Below, piece after piece: positions 1 through 9,355 of a stretch of 64,000 bases of DNA. Each line of letters starts with the position of its first letter. Position 1 is the first letter of the stretch. Where the stretch lies: NCBI RefSeq assembly GCF_026212465.1, contig NC_080057.1, forward strand, positions 12,391,879 through 12,455,878, given 5' to 3'. Both the position numbers and the translations under genes were made by a program. Source of the stretch: Amaranthus tricolor (Eukaryota; Streptophyta; Magnoliopsida; Caryophyllales; Amaranthaceae). Below the pieces are notes generated by a model that was given only the letters and a program-made list of their open reading frames with translations, was not told where the DNA came from and did no database searches.

Positions 1-1509
1 GAAGTTAGCCATGCAAGAGGAATTTGATGCCTTAATTGAGAATCATACTTGGGATCTGGTACCTCGTCCACCAACTGCTAATATCATTCGGTCCTTGTGG
101 TTGTTTCGTGTCAAGACCAAGTCCGATGGTTCTTTTGAGCGCTATAAAGCGCGTCTTGTTGGTGATGGTAAATCTCAAAGAGAAGACATTGATTGTGATG
201 AGACTTTTAGTCCGGTTGTGAAACCTGCCTCTATTCGCATTATTTTAAGTATTGCTCTTTCCAAGTCTTGGTCTATTCATCAACTAGATGTTAAGAATGT
301 TTTTCTACATGGTCACTTGATTGAGACTGTTTATATGTATCAGCCTATGGGTTTTCATGATCCTACTCGTCCTGATCATGTTTGTCTTCTTCATAAATCT
401 CTTAATGATCTCAAACAGGCTCCTCGTGCTTGGTACCACCGCTTTGCCTCTTTTGCGACTACTATTGGATTTTCTAACAGCATCTCTTATAATTTTCTTT
501 TTTTTATTGTCATGGTTCTGATATTGCTTATCTGCTATTATATGTGGACGATATTATTCTTACGGCTTCTTCTGCTCTACTCCGCGAGTCTCTAATGTCC
601 AAACTTAGCTCTGAGTTTTCCATGAAGGATTTGGGCCCTCTTAATTATTTTTTGGGAATTGCTGCTAATCGTACTTCTTCGGGCTTCTTTCTCTCTCAAC
701 AAAGGTATGCTTCTAAAATTCTTGAAAAGGCTGGCATGTCTCAGTGTAACCCAGTTGCTACTCCTATTGCTACCTCCGGCAAACTTTCTGCTACTGCTGG
801 TTCCCCTTGTGATGATCCTACCTTGTATCGTAGCCTAGCTACTGCTTTGCAGTATCTTACATTCACCCGACCAGATATTTCATATGTTGTTTTCAGCGGG
901 TTTGTCTTTATATCCATGATCCTCGAATTGAACATATGGCTGCTATTCACCGCATTCTTCACTATGTCAAAGGCACTATTCACTATGGTCTGCAGTTATA
1001 TCATTCGAATATTTCGACTCTTTTGTCCTATACCGATGCTGATTGGGGTGGTTGTCCTGACACTCGCCGCTCCAGTTCTGGTTACTGTGTTTTTCTAGGT
1101 GATAATTTAATTTCATGGTCCACTAAACGACAACCTACTGTTTCCAAATCTAGTGCTGAGGCTGAATATCGTGGTGTTGCTAATGTTGTTTCTGAAACTT
1201 GTTGAATTCGCAATTTAATTCTTGAGCTACACTGTGCTATTTCTACAGCTACTCTTGTCTATTGTTACAATGTTAGTGCCGTATATTTAGCTGGTAATTC
1301 TGTCCATCATCAGCGCACTAAGCATATATTGAGATCGACATTCACTTTGTTCGTGAAAAAGTAGAACGTGGTGATGTTCGGGTGCTTCATGTTCCAACTC
1401 GTTATCAGATTGCTGACATTTTCACCAAAGGCCTTCCTCAAGTATTATTCGATGATTTTCGTTCCAGTCTCAGCGTATCTAAACCTCCCGATTCAACTGC
1501 GGGGGTCTC
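1..1509 (+). pseudogene. Ty1/copia pol remnant (reverse transcriptase and RNase H)
   Basis: This is the 3' part of a copia polyprotein, cut by the window start. The reverse transcriptase begins with an EEFDALIENHTWDLVPRP block and continues through FSPVVKPA, a QLDVKNVFLHG block and KQAPRAWY. The YVDD-type active site (LYVDDIIL) lies near 538-560 in a different frame. RNase H follows, with YTDADWGG near 1030-1055 and SSAEAEYR near 1150-1170. Frame changes near 505 and 885, a stop in place of a Trp codon at about 1203 and another near 1330 show it is dead. The coding trace ends with an ADIFTKGLP motif near 1413-1438, the usual copia C-terminus. In the family these domains copy element RNA into DNA in cytoplasmic particles. 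The order of domains makes the identification secure. Confidence 0.93.
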
Positions 1510-1672
1510 TTAGAATATATTAGAATAATATCTTTTTGATTACTTGCACATTTTATAAAATCTTTATGATTTTGTAGAATATTAGGAAAATATTTAGTTT
1601 CCTAAAGTATGGTTTGTAATCTTGTATATATTAACATTATTCCTAATGAGAATGCAACGGGAATCATTCTTA
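1510..1672 (+). repeat. Probable 3' LTR of the copia remnant
   Basis: A G-rich tract (GCGGGGGTCT) at about 1500-1509 sits just after the end of the RNase H trace, where a polypurine tract belongs. It is followed by AT-rich sequence with repeated TTAGAATAT words and a TTGTATATATT motif near 1622-1632, like short plant copia LTRs. No matching 5' LTR is in the window, so both borders are estimates. Confidence 0.5.
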
Positions 1673-1966
1673 CAATCAAATGTATGTGTGTAATCTTTGC
1701 TGAATTTTAATACTTGATTTCATTTTGTTTACCTGTTCAATAGTTTATGTGTTTAATACTGTATTTGCTTAATTTATTTACTTGGAATTTTAATACTAGT
1801 AAAATTGACTTGGATTTTGATTTTTTGATTTTGTTTATCTGTTCAATAGTGTTGATGAGGATGAGCTTATTGAATCGTAAGTCTTAATATTGAATGAATA
1901 AGTGAATTTCTATTGTTTCGTTTTATTTTCAGAACCCCATTTTATTCATTTCGTCACCCCTTCATT

Positions 1967-1974
<8 letters not shown>

Positions 1975-2003
<29 letters not shown>
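1975..2003 (+). repeat. Poly(T) tract
   Basis: An uninterrupted run of about 29 T residues ends in GTTTAG just before candidate exon B. It may act as the polypyrimidine tract of a splice acceptor, or be a simple slippage repeat. Confidence 0.8.
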
Positions 2004-2005
<2 letters not shown>

Positions 2006-2852
2006 TTTAGCTATGAATTTCTCGAAGGCCCTCCCAGGAGGGAGGCTACTCTTGCTAATTTGAATTTATTCAGTCTCTTGCCGAAAAGGCACTTACCTAC
2101 AATTCTAAAGAGGTCAGTTTTGCATACTAAAGTCCATTTCATCGTTTTTTATTTGATTGTAACCACTATTTATTTTTCCGAGTGTTTGTATAGTGTCTTA
2201 CTATCTTGGGCATTATCTGATGATTATTTTTTTACTCTTATATAGTTGATCGATTGTTTTGTATTCCTTTTGTAGATTCTCTTATAAAGTTCTTTATATG
2301 CAGTTATTTTCAAGTGTTTTTTTTGCATTGCCTTACAATCTTTACCGCTTTGCTTGTGTCTCTTCTTTTGATGTTGCCACTGCTCCCCATCAGAAGCATG
2401 AAGTTGAATGAGTTTTTTTTTGTGTGCGTGGGTGGGGGGTTGACTCGGGTATTGGTTTCGGCATACTTGACAATTTGTGCGTCTAATAGTATCGGATCCG
2501 TCTTAATATTCAATTTTTATACCTAAAATGAAGTGTCCAATGTCCTAGTATTAAGGATCGGAAATGAATACGTGAACCAAAATGAAGAGTCAGAATAACA
2601 AACTGATTGATTAGACATGTGTGTGTGTTCTGAAGATATGTTATAGCATGTATTTTTATTTTACCTTGCATAACATGACCACCCTTTTCATGAATTTCAT
2701 TCTTGTTATTTATATATGCATTCTCAAGTTAGTCTTATTATTTTACAAGCATAAGATTTATTTTTGCTTTAATATTGCTCCAAGGGTTGGAGAAGCACAT
2801 CAATGATTGTTTTAGGCTTGTGTAAAATTTTGATTTGAATAGAAACAAAATT

Positions 2853-3199
2853 GGGAAATTATCAATGGTCCTTGAGTTTTGACACTTTATCAGTGGTACC
2901 TCTAAATTTTTTTATTATCAATGGTACCCTCGTACTATTGAACGTTTTACAATCGTAACCTTTTAAAACTTTTTCCGTCCACATTCGTCCAAAACCGTTG
3001 AGTTTTTTTTCTTTTTCTTTTATTTTTCAATTTAAAACACAAAAGAAAGTTAATAGTTTTGAACGATTTGAACGAAAAAAAAATAAAAAGGTTAGGATTA
3101 TAAAACGCTTAATAATATGAGGGTACCGTTGATAATAAAAAAAACTTGGGGTACCATTGATAAAGTGCCAAAACACAAGGGTATCATTCATAATTTCCC
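2853..3199. mobile_element. MULE-like MITE with long terminal inverted repeats
   Basis: The element starts GGGAAATTATCAATGG and ends with the approximate reverse complement. The arms pair over roughly 120 bp and include the repeated words ATCAATGGTACC and TGATAAAGTGCC. It is flanked by a perfect 9-bp direct repeat, AACAAAATT, at 2844-2852 and 3200-3208. Long inverted repeats with a 9-bp target duplication are typical of Mutator-like elements. There is no coding capacity. A partial extra copy of the end sequence lies at about 3212-3275. Confidence 0.8.
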
Positions 3200-3783
3200 A
3201 ACAAAATTTGATTGAGTAGGTACCATTGATAATTTCCTAACAAAATTTCCCAAAAGTGCCAAAGCACAAGGGTGCCAAAACGCTAAATTTTATTTCTTTG
3301 TTGACTTAAAGATGGTGCATATCCTATATATCGTGATGCCGAGGAGATGTACCTTAAATTAGTGACTTTCATGTCAACAAGTGTTGTTTGTTGGAAACAC
3401 ATGATACTGGTAAGTCTCTTGATGTAGTTATAATGTTACTCTAATTCTTCATTCTGACTCATGTACTCAGTCGTATCGTTGATGGTCGGACATTGGTATG
3501 AGTATGACACTTAGGACACTTCATTTTAGGTGTAAAATTGAATATTAGAGCATGAACAATGAAGAGGACAAATATATCCTCTTCACAATTCTATCGTTTT
3601 TTCTCCATTTGACACATCATTTTCTCTTTCCTCCACATTATTTTTCACTATTTACATCCTCTTCCTCATTCTATTCCTTTAATTTGTCCAAGATCCAAGG
3701 ATATACTCTTTCATCCTCTTTTCACTTTCTCTCTCCTACTCACATATACCTCACCACACATTCTTTTTCCTATCCAAATTTAA

Positions 3784-5396
3784 TCGGATATTTCATGATA
3801 TACCACCGAGTTCCTTCGAAATTCACCATATACCACACAAAATGTTCTAATTCACCATATACCATTGAGTTTTCGTCCGTTAGCACAAAATACCATTAAT
3901 GACAACTGCCGTCAGTGTGCCGTTTGTGGTAAATTAATAATTCACCATATACCATTTACTTTTTTTATTTGCTTCAAATACCATTTTTTTAAATCAAGCA
4001 GTTAACATTGTGAGGGTTGAGGTTGTGAGGATTAAGGCTGTGAGGGTTGAGGTTGTGAATCTCCTGGAAAATATCAACATTAGGGATTGAACCCGAAAAA
4101 TTGTTAGCCGATAAATCAAGATTCTGAAGAGAGTTCAATTTGCTAATGCTTTTCGGAATGTCTCCTTTAAAGTGATTATCGCTCATGTCAAGGTTAATCA
4201 ACAAGCTCAAATTTCCTAGTTCAGATGGGATTTTCCCACTAAATTCATTCGAACCAAGAGTTAGAACACGCAATTGATGCAGTTTTCCAAGCTCACCCGC
4301 CCTTCTTTCCGATGTTGTTACTGTTGAGACATCAGTATTGCTATCAACACTCCTCTCATGCCTCAGTCTTTCCCACGCTCAAATTTTTTGAAGAAATACG
4401 TTGTGTTTGGGGAAGTCAAGCCTAACAATGGCACCAGTTGAATGCGTAAGGGCGCCAGTAGTGAGAATTTTAATTGACTTCTGTTTTGAATTGGAAGGTT
4501 TTACATTCAAATTTAACAAAAAATGATGTTAATTCATTGGTATTGCATTGAAAGTTGCATTAATAGAGATAATTGAGCTCTTTAAATTAAAATCTTTTAG
4601 CATGGTGGGAGAAATGTGGCGGAGCTATGAAGGCTAAATATATCATTAGCATGATCTCTTTGGTGAAATTTGCTTTGGTGAAATTTGAATAGTGTTTCTT
4701 TTAACGACAAACTGTTTTGATTGCAGGAAGGTAATGTTAACTCACAAGTTTGTGAGTTCAAGGATCACTAAATGGGACAATGATGTTGAGGAGTAAAACA
4801 CCTTGAGTATTTCAAGGTTGATAGCACACATCAGTAAATGGATTCAATCGTTACTGATTACTTCCGAAAAGAACATTAGAGCTGGAGACAAGGATTCGAA
4901 GGTGTCAAAGTTTGTTTTAGATTGTAGGTGCTGGGAGATACTCATATTTTGCTTGAAGGAATCAGAAAGAATGTGTGTTCCGTTGAGCTTGAAGGAATCA
5001 CAGGTTGCAGAAAGTTCGAGAGCCAGTGAAACCCCACATCTTTCAAAGGTTAGCAACTCGACCACCGAGAAGAACCATACCACCGTGTAAAACTACGCGA
5101 GCCGCGAAGTGGAAACAGAAGCAGCTCCGCGCCCCGCGGACCTGAGGCAGTAGGTACTCCGCTCCCCACGGAGTTCTCCGCGCCTTGCAGACTGCTGTTC
5201 GAGTCACACTATATTTCAACGGCACACTGGTAAGGGCATACTGGTAATTTACCACAAACGGCACACTGACGGCAGTTGTCATTAATGGTATTCTGTGCTA
5301 ACGGACGTAAACTCAATGATATATGGTGAATTATAACATTTCGTGTGGTATATGGTAAATTTCGAAGAAACTCAATGGTTATCATTAAATATCCGA
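3784..5396. mobile_element. MULE-like element with captured gene pieces (Pack-MULE type)
   Basis: The outer arms, about 3784-3950 and 5215-5396, are inverted repeats that pair over roughly 170 bp with high identity. They share the words TCGGATATTT, TTCACCATATACCA and ACTGCCGTCAGTGTGCCGTT. Imperfect flanking repeats AATTTAA/AATTCAA are visible. No transposase is present. The interior holds a leucine-rich-repeat fragment (3989-4303, minus) and unidentified sequence, including an open 95-codon frame on the plus strand (4803-5090) and a GC-rich patch at 5090-5200. Long inverted repeats around non-transposon coding sequence fit the Pack-MULE pattern. It lies inside the Harbinger element, so it is younger than that insertion. 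Confidence 0.7.
3989..4303 (-). pseudogene. Captured leucine-rich-repeat (LRR) gene fragment
   Basis: The minus-strand frame reads GELGKLHQLRVLTLGSNEFS, then GKIPSELGNLSLLINLDMSD, then SISKLNSLQNLDLSANNFSG. That is about three plant-type 24-residue LRRs of the LxxLxLxxNxFSGxIPxxLGxL kind found in receptor-like kinases and receptor-like proteins. After the last repeat the frame runs into a low-complexity NPHSLNPHNLNPHN tail made of a short DNA tandem repeat and then stops. No signal peptide, transmembrane segment or kinase domain is present. Upstream of 4303 the frame stays open but no longer looks like LRR, so a second captured fragment may be joined there. It is an exon scrap in a transposon and probably not a functional gene. 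Confidence 0.75.
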
Positions 5397-5591
5397 AATT
5401 CAACAATTGTAATTTGTGTAATTATTGAATGATAAATATTATTTACTCAATTTTTGTATAATCAATTAATTAGCGGATTATTAGTCTTGCTTCATATTTT
5501 ATAACTTAAAGAAATAAAGTACATACATTAATTAAATGTTTGGAAAACATAGAATTAAAAAAAAATAATACTACGTTTTTCTATTCGAAAA

Positions 5592-6873
5592 TTACACTGC
5601 ATAGGAGCTTCCAAACTTTTCCCACATATGCTCTACCAAATCACTCTTCAAAGACTTATGTATATGTCTATCACAAATCTCTTCTCTTGTAGCTAAGAGT
5701 GTCGTAAACTTACGATCATCATATCGTCCGGGTGTGACAGAAAATATTGTACCATTTAAGCTTGATGATCCTGCTACATTTTCAGGTTGTTCTTGGGCGA
5801 ACTCTTGTGGATCTTTATAATTAACATAAGTATCGCGCTTGTCTTCCACAATCATATTGTAGATAATGATACATGTCATCATAATTTTCCATAGCATTAG
5901 CACACTCCATGCTAAAGCAGATTTTCGAATTATTGCAAATAAAGCTTGTAGTACACCAAAGGCACGTTCAACATCCTTTCGTGCACTTTCCCTTTGTTGT
6001 AGGTATTTCCATTCACATCGAACTGGACTTGTGGAGCTCGACCGTTGAGAAGGTCGTCAAAAATCGACGAACGTTGGAGTACATTTATGTCGTTGCAAGA
6101 TCCTAGTGTTCCAAAAAAAGCATGCCAAGTCCATATATCTCTAGAAGCAACTGCTTCTAAGATTACATTCGTTGTTCTAGATCTTCCTTGATACATCCCT
6201 TTCCATCCAACGGGACAATTTTTCCATTCTCAATGCATGCAATCGATGCTCCCTATCATACTTGGAAATCCTCTATCTTCCCTTTCTCTAAGTAGACGTT
6301 GGAGATCTTCAGTATTTGGCTCTCGAAGATATTATGCCGAAAATTGCGCAAGTATACCATCAACAAAGTGTGTAAGACACTCCTTTGACGTTGTAGCACC
6401 AAGTTTTAGATACTCATCAATTTGATCAGCTGCCCATCCATATGCTAACATCCTTATGGCTGTAGTGCATTTCTGAAGAGCAGTAGCGCCTTGCCGCATA
6501 CATGCATCTTGATTTTGTTTGGAAAAACGATAATGTAAACTAAGGGTATCCAGAATGCAAATGAATACATGTTTTCATATGCGAAAACTACGACGAAATT
6601 GACGTTCATTGTATAGTGGTTGGTTACTGAAGTAGTCAGCTATCAAACGGTCGTTTGCTGATTCTTGATCTCTCGAAATATAAGTTCTCTTCTTTCTTGG
6701 ACGTGAACCTCATTTCCATCTCCTTCGACGGTGGAGTTAACAACGTATTTTACTGCATCCTCTACCGCTTGTATTTCACGACTCTCTTTGACAAAATCCA
6801 TCAACTTATAGTCATAGATTTCATCCTCACTTGAACTAGAAGAACTAGAATCAAGGTTCATCTCGAAATTCAT
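5592..6873 (-). pseudogene. PIF/Harbinger DDE transposase, broken
   Basis: From the minus-strand start at 6873 the trace has an acidic, serine-rich N-terminus. Degenerate sequence follows, then the catalytic domain. A SIDCMHWEW block lies at about 6210-6245, and WTWHAFFGTLGSCNDINVLQ at about 6085-6145. ARKDVERAFGVLQ is at about 5950-5985, and the C-terminus is LWKIMMTCIIIYNMIVEDKR. These carry the three acidic DDE positions of the HARBI1-like nuclease. About 30 residues that normally lie between NGNTYNKG and the VERAFG block are missing and the frame shifts there (near 6005). Additional breaks affect the N-terminal half. In active elements the protein cuts and moves the transposon with its ORF1 partner; this copy cannot. 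Confidence 0.85.
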
Positions 6874-7573
6874 TTTGTGATATGTAAGATTGTGATGAAG
6901 ATGATATGTGAATGGAAGTATACATATTTATAGGAGAAGTTTCAATGCATGAAACTGATATGAAGTGACAAGTCCTTGGTTAAATACATTAATATTGATG
7001 GGAGATGTTTCAATGCTTGAACTGTTATGAAGTGACAAGTCCTGATATGAATGACAAGTCCCTGGTGAAATATTTTCATATTGATAGGTGATATTACAAT
7101 GTATGAACTGACATGAAGTGACAAGTCCTGATATGAATTAACAAGTCTCTGGTGAAATACTTTAATAAAGGGACAATCATATTAAAAGCAGATGTTACTA
7201 AAAATATAAAATAACTTACTTAGTAAAGACAAATTACAATGACATTAATAAAACTGAAAAACCACTCTTAACTAAATAAAAACAACGATTTGAAAGATGA
7301 TTTTAGCCATCAACATACATTTTAATATTCAAATCATTAATCAAAGATTAAACTTACTATTCAATTCGTCTCTGAGCTTCCGGTACATTTCCGCTTCAAC
7401 TTCATCAAGGACAGGTTTAGCCATCAACATACTTAACATCCTAAACTTTGTCGCCTCCTCCTTTTGCTTTTTTCTTTCTTCACCTCATTCCTTTATTAGG
7501 TTTAGCATACGTTCCCGTAATTCATTTCTTTAGGAAGCACGTTCTTCAAATGATGAATTGAAAGAACCAAGGT

Positions 7574-8494
7574 TCACTGATGACATTGAAAGGTAGCCGC
7601 TTCCTTTCCTTTGCGCTTTGTCTTCTTTATGCCGTCAGGTCTAGTTGGAGTGGCCGCTTCCTCAATTGGTGTATCCGGGCCTGATCTTTTATTTCTACCT
7701 CCGCTTTCGGAAGATACTTGCATTATTTCAAGGCTCCATTTATCAAATTTACTCATAATATTGAAACAATGCATCAATTGAAATGGTTTACCGTTATTTG
7801 ATTTTTGGTAAACTTCAAAGGCACGTTTCTCCACATCTGCATCTGATTCTTCACATTTTTTGTGGCGTAATTCATAACTGTAAACCTCCACCCATTTTGA
7901 AACTTTACCGTTAATATGATCCCAACGTTGTTGCATGGACTTTGAGGTCCGTTCACGAATTTCCCCAGGATTCTCAGCTCAAACAATCTCATAATGTTTA
8001 AAGATTTCCATCCATAAGCTGGCCTTTCTTGTGTTTTTGTTTCGTACTACATCTCCTCCAGCATTGTTGTAGCCTGAAACAATTGCATTATCCTCAGCAA
8101 CGCTCCAAACTGCCTTTTGTCTATTTTTCTCTTTAGCTGCGACAAAGAGTTCTCGTGGAACGCTTCAACATCAACCTCCTCTATATCATCAAGATGTCTT
8201 GTTGCCATTAATTCCGAAGTCGGAGTAGCATCTAAGAACCTTCACCACTCGGTGAATGCTTCATTTGTTGAGTAAAATGTTCGGAAACAAAAAATGATGG
8301 ATTATTTTTAGAAGATTGTTGAAAAGTTGGATTTATTGGTCTAGGTTGAGAACCAAACCATTGTAAAGCAGCTTGAAATTGAGGATTATTGATGATATTT
8401 GGATCAAAAGGGGGTGTATTTGAGTTATTTTGAGGGTTTGGGGGTAGTATGGAAAGTTGAAATTTCTTCCATAATTTGGATTATTTGGATCCAT
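7574..8494 (-). pseudogene. PIF/Harbinger ORF1 (Myb/SANT-like DNA-binding protein), broken
   Basis: An initiator at 8494 opens MDPNNPNYGRN, a typical N/Q/P-rich start for plant PIF ORF1 proteins. Readable pieces continue through an FQAALQWFGSQPRP region (near 8340-8390). A C-terminal stretch at 7936-7574 contains MQQRWDHINGKVSKWVEVYS, FEVYQKSNNGKPFQLMHCF and a basic KKTKRKGK tail. This matches the NAM-like/Myb-related protein usually found as 'glutathione S-transferase T3-like' in plant annotations. The frames do not join, so it is a pseudogene. In the family it binds element ends and is needed with the transposase for movement. Confidence 0.75.
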
Positions 8495-9068
8495 AATTAA
8501 GGATATAACAATGTGAATGAAATTATCAATAAGAAAATGAGTTTAGATGGGTAGTATAGAAGAGAGAGAAAATACCGAAAAATTAAAGTGTGAAATATAG
8601 GCAAATTTAGGTTCATTTTATAGAGAAAAAAAAATAAAGCCGTTAGTGAAATTATTTTGAATTTTGCTTTACCTTTTTTTTATGACCATTTTAAATAATA
8701 CCGTTGTAAAAAAAAAATCAAACTTAAATTCAACTAATCAAATTGTGGCAAGTGTACCAATCCTCTTTGCCCAAATACTTTTTTTCTTTTTTTCCCCTCC
8801 TTTTTCTCCCTCCCAACGTAGGAATGCCTTCATATTTTTTTGTCCTATTCAATCCTCTTGCATCCATCTATATCCTCTTCATGGAGAGGATCATGACCAA
8901 TCCTCTTGGCCAAGAGGATTGTTGTTTCCTCTACACATCCAAGAGGATAGTTAAGAGGAGGAAAAAGAGTTAAAAGGAAGGTGAATCTTCTGGATGTTCA
9001 TGGTCTTATAGACATGTTCGATATTTGGACACATACCAATAACAAAGTCCAAGTAAAATAGTGTAGAA

Positions 9069-9355
9069 TGTTGAAATAACTACAATTAACAAATAATTGG
9101 AACAAAGAGAAAAAGCTACTGTGTACATTAAAACTTCAATGAAAGAAATGAGCACATACCCTTTTAAATAGATGTAGAAACAAAAATAACTAACTTACTA
9201 CATGATCCATAAATATAGGACATAACATCCATTAACTTAGACAACTAAGATAACACAACCCACTTTAATAGCCACTACTTCAATTAACTAGCATATTCAA
9301 ATAATTGATCCTAAAAACTTGGTCACTAACTGACTTGAATCATCATCATTCAACA
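9069..9355 (-). repeat. 3' LTR of the second copia remnant
   Basis: Read on the minus strand this starts TGTTGAATGATG and ends TTCAACA, an inverted terminal pair TGTTGAA/TTCAACA. On the minus strand a purine tract, AAGAGGGGT, precedes it at about 9356-9364, directly after the RNase H end. That arrangement marks it as the 3' LTR of the copia body at 9356-12470. No 5' LTR is seen. Confidence 0.72.

Larger units (their letters stand above)
1850..3409 (+). other. Candidate exons of an unrecognised plant gene
   Basis: Three short stretches look like exons. Piece A (1850-1876) follows an AG and ends before GTAAGT; it reads VDEDELIES when joined to piece B. Piece B (2011-2112) follows a long pyrimidine tract plus TTTAG and ends before GTCAGT; it reads YEFLEGPPRREATLANLNLF and then SLLPKRHLPTILK. 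A and B join in a consistent phase. Piece C (3312-3409) ends before GTAAGT and reads GAYPIYRDAEEMYLKLVTFM in one open frame. B and C do not share a phase, so at least one exon between them is missing or unrecognised. I do not recognise the product. It could be a decayed gene copy or one truncated by the Harbinger insertion at 3548. Nothing else is recognised between 1673 and 2852. Confidence 0.35.
3548..9005 (-). mobile_element. PIF/Harbinger DNA transposon (defective)
   Basis: The left end begins GAGCATGAACA and the right end, read inward on the minus strand, begins GACCATGAACA. A TTA duplication flanks it at 3545-3547 and 9006-9008, the target preference of PIF/Harbinger. Both subterminal zones are rich in AAGAGGA/TCCTCTT words. 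Inside, on the minus strand, are the two genes this superfamily carries: a Myb/SANT-like ORF1 (7574-8494) and a DDE transposase (5592-6873). Both are broken. A MULE-like element is nested near the left end (3784-5396). The stretch 6880-7570 between the two genes is AT-rich and I see nothing else in it. Confidence 0.88.

Noticed and set aside
1913..2245. 110-codon plus-strand frame across the poly(T) tract
   Set aside because: The frame runs through an intron-like pyrimidine tract. Only the splice-bounded part 2011-2112 looks coding.
5090..5200. GC-rich patch as a possible structured RNA gene
   Set aside because: It does not fit tRNA or rRNA features, and it is inside a MULE-like element near its right arm. 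More likely part of captured sequence.
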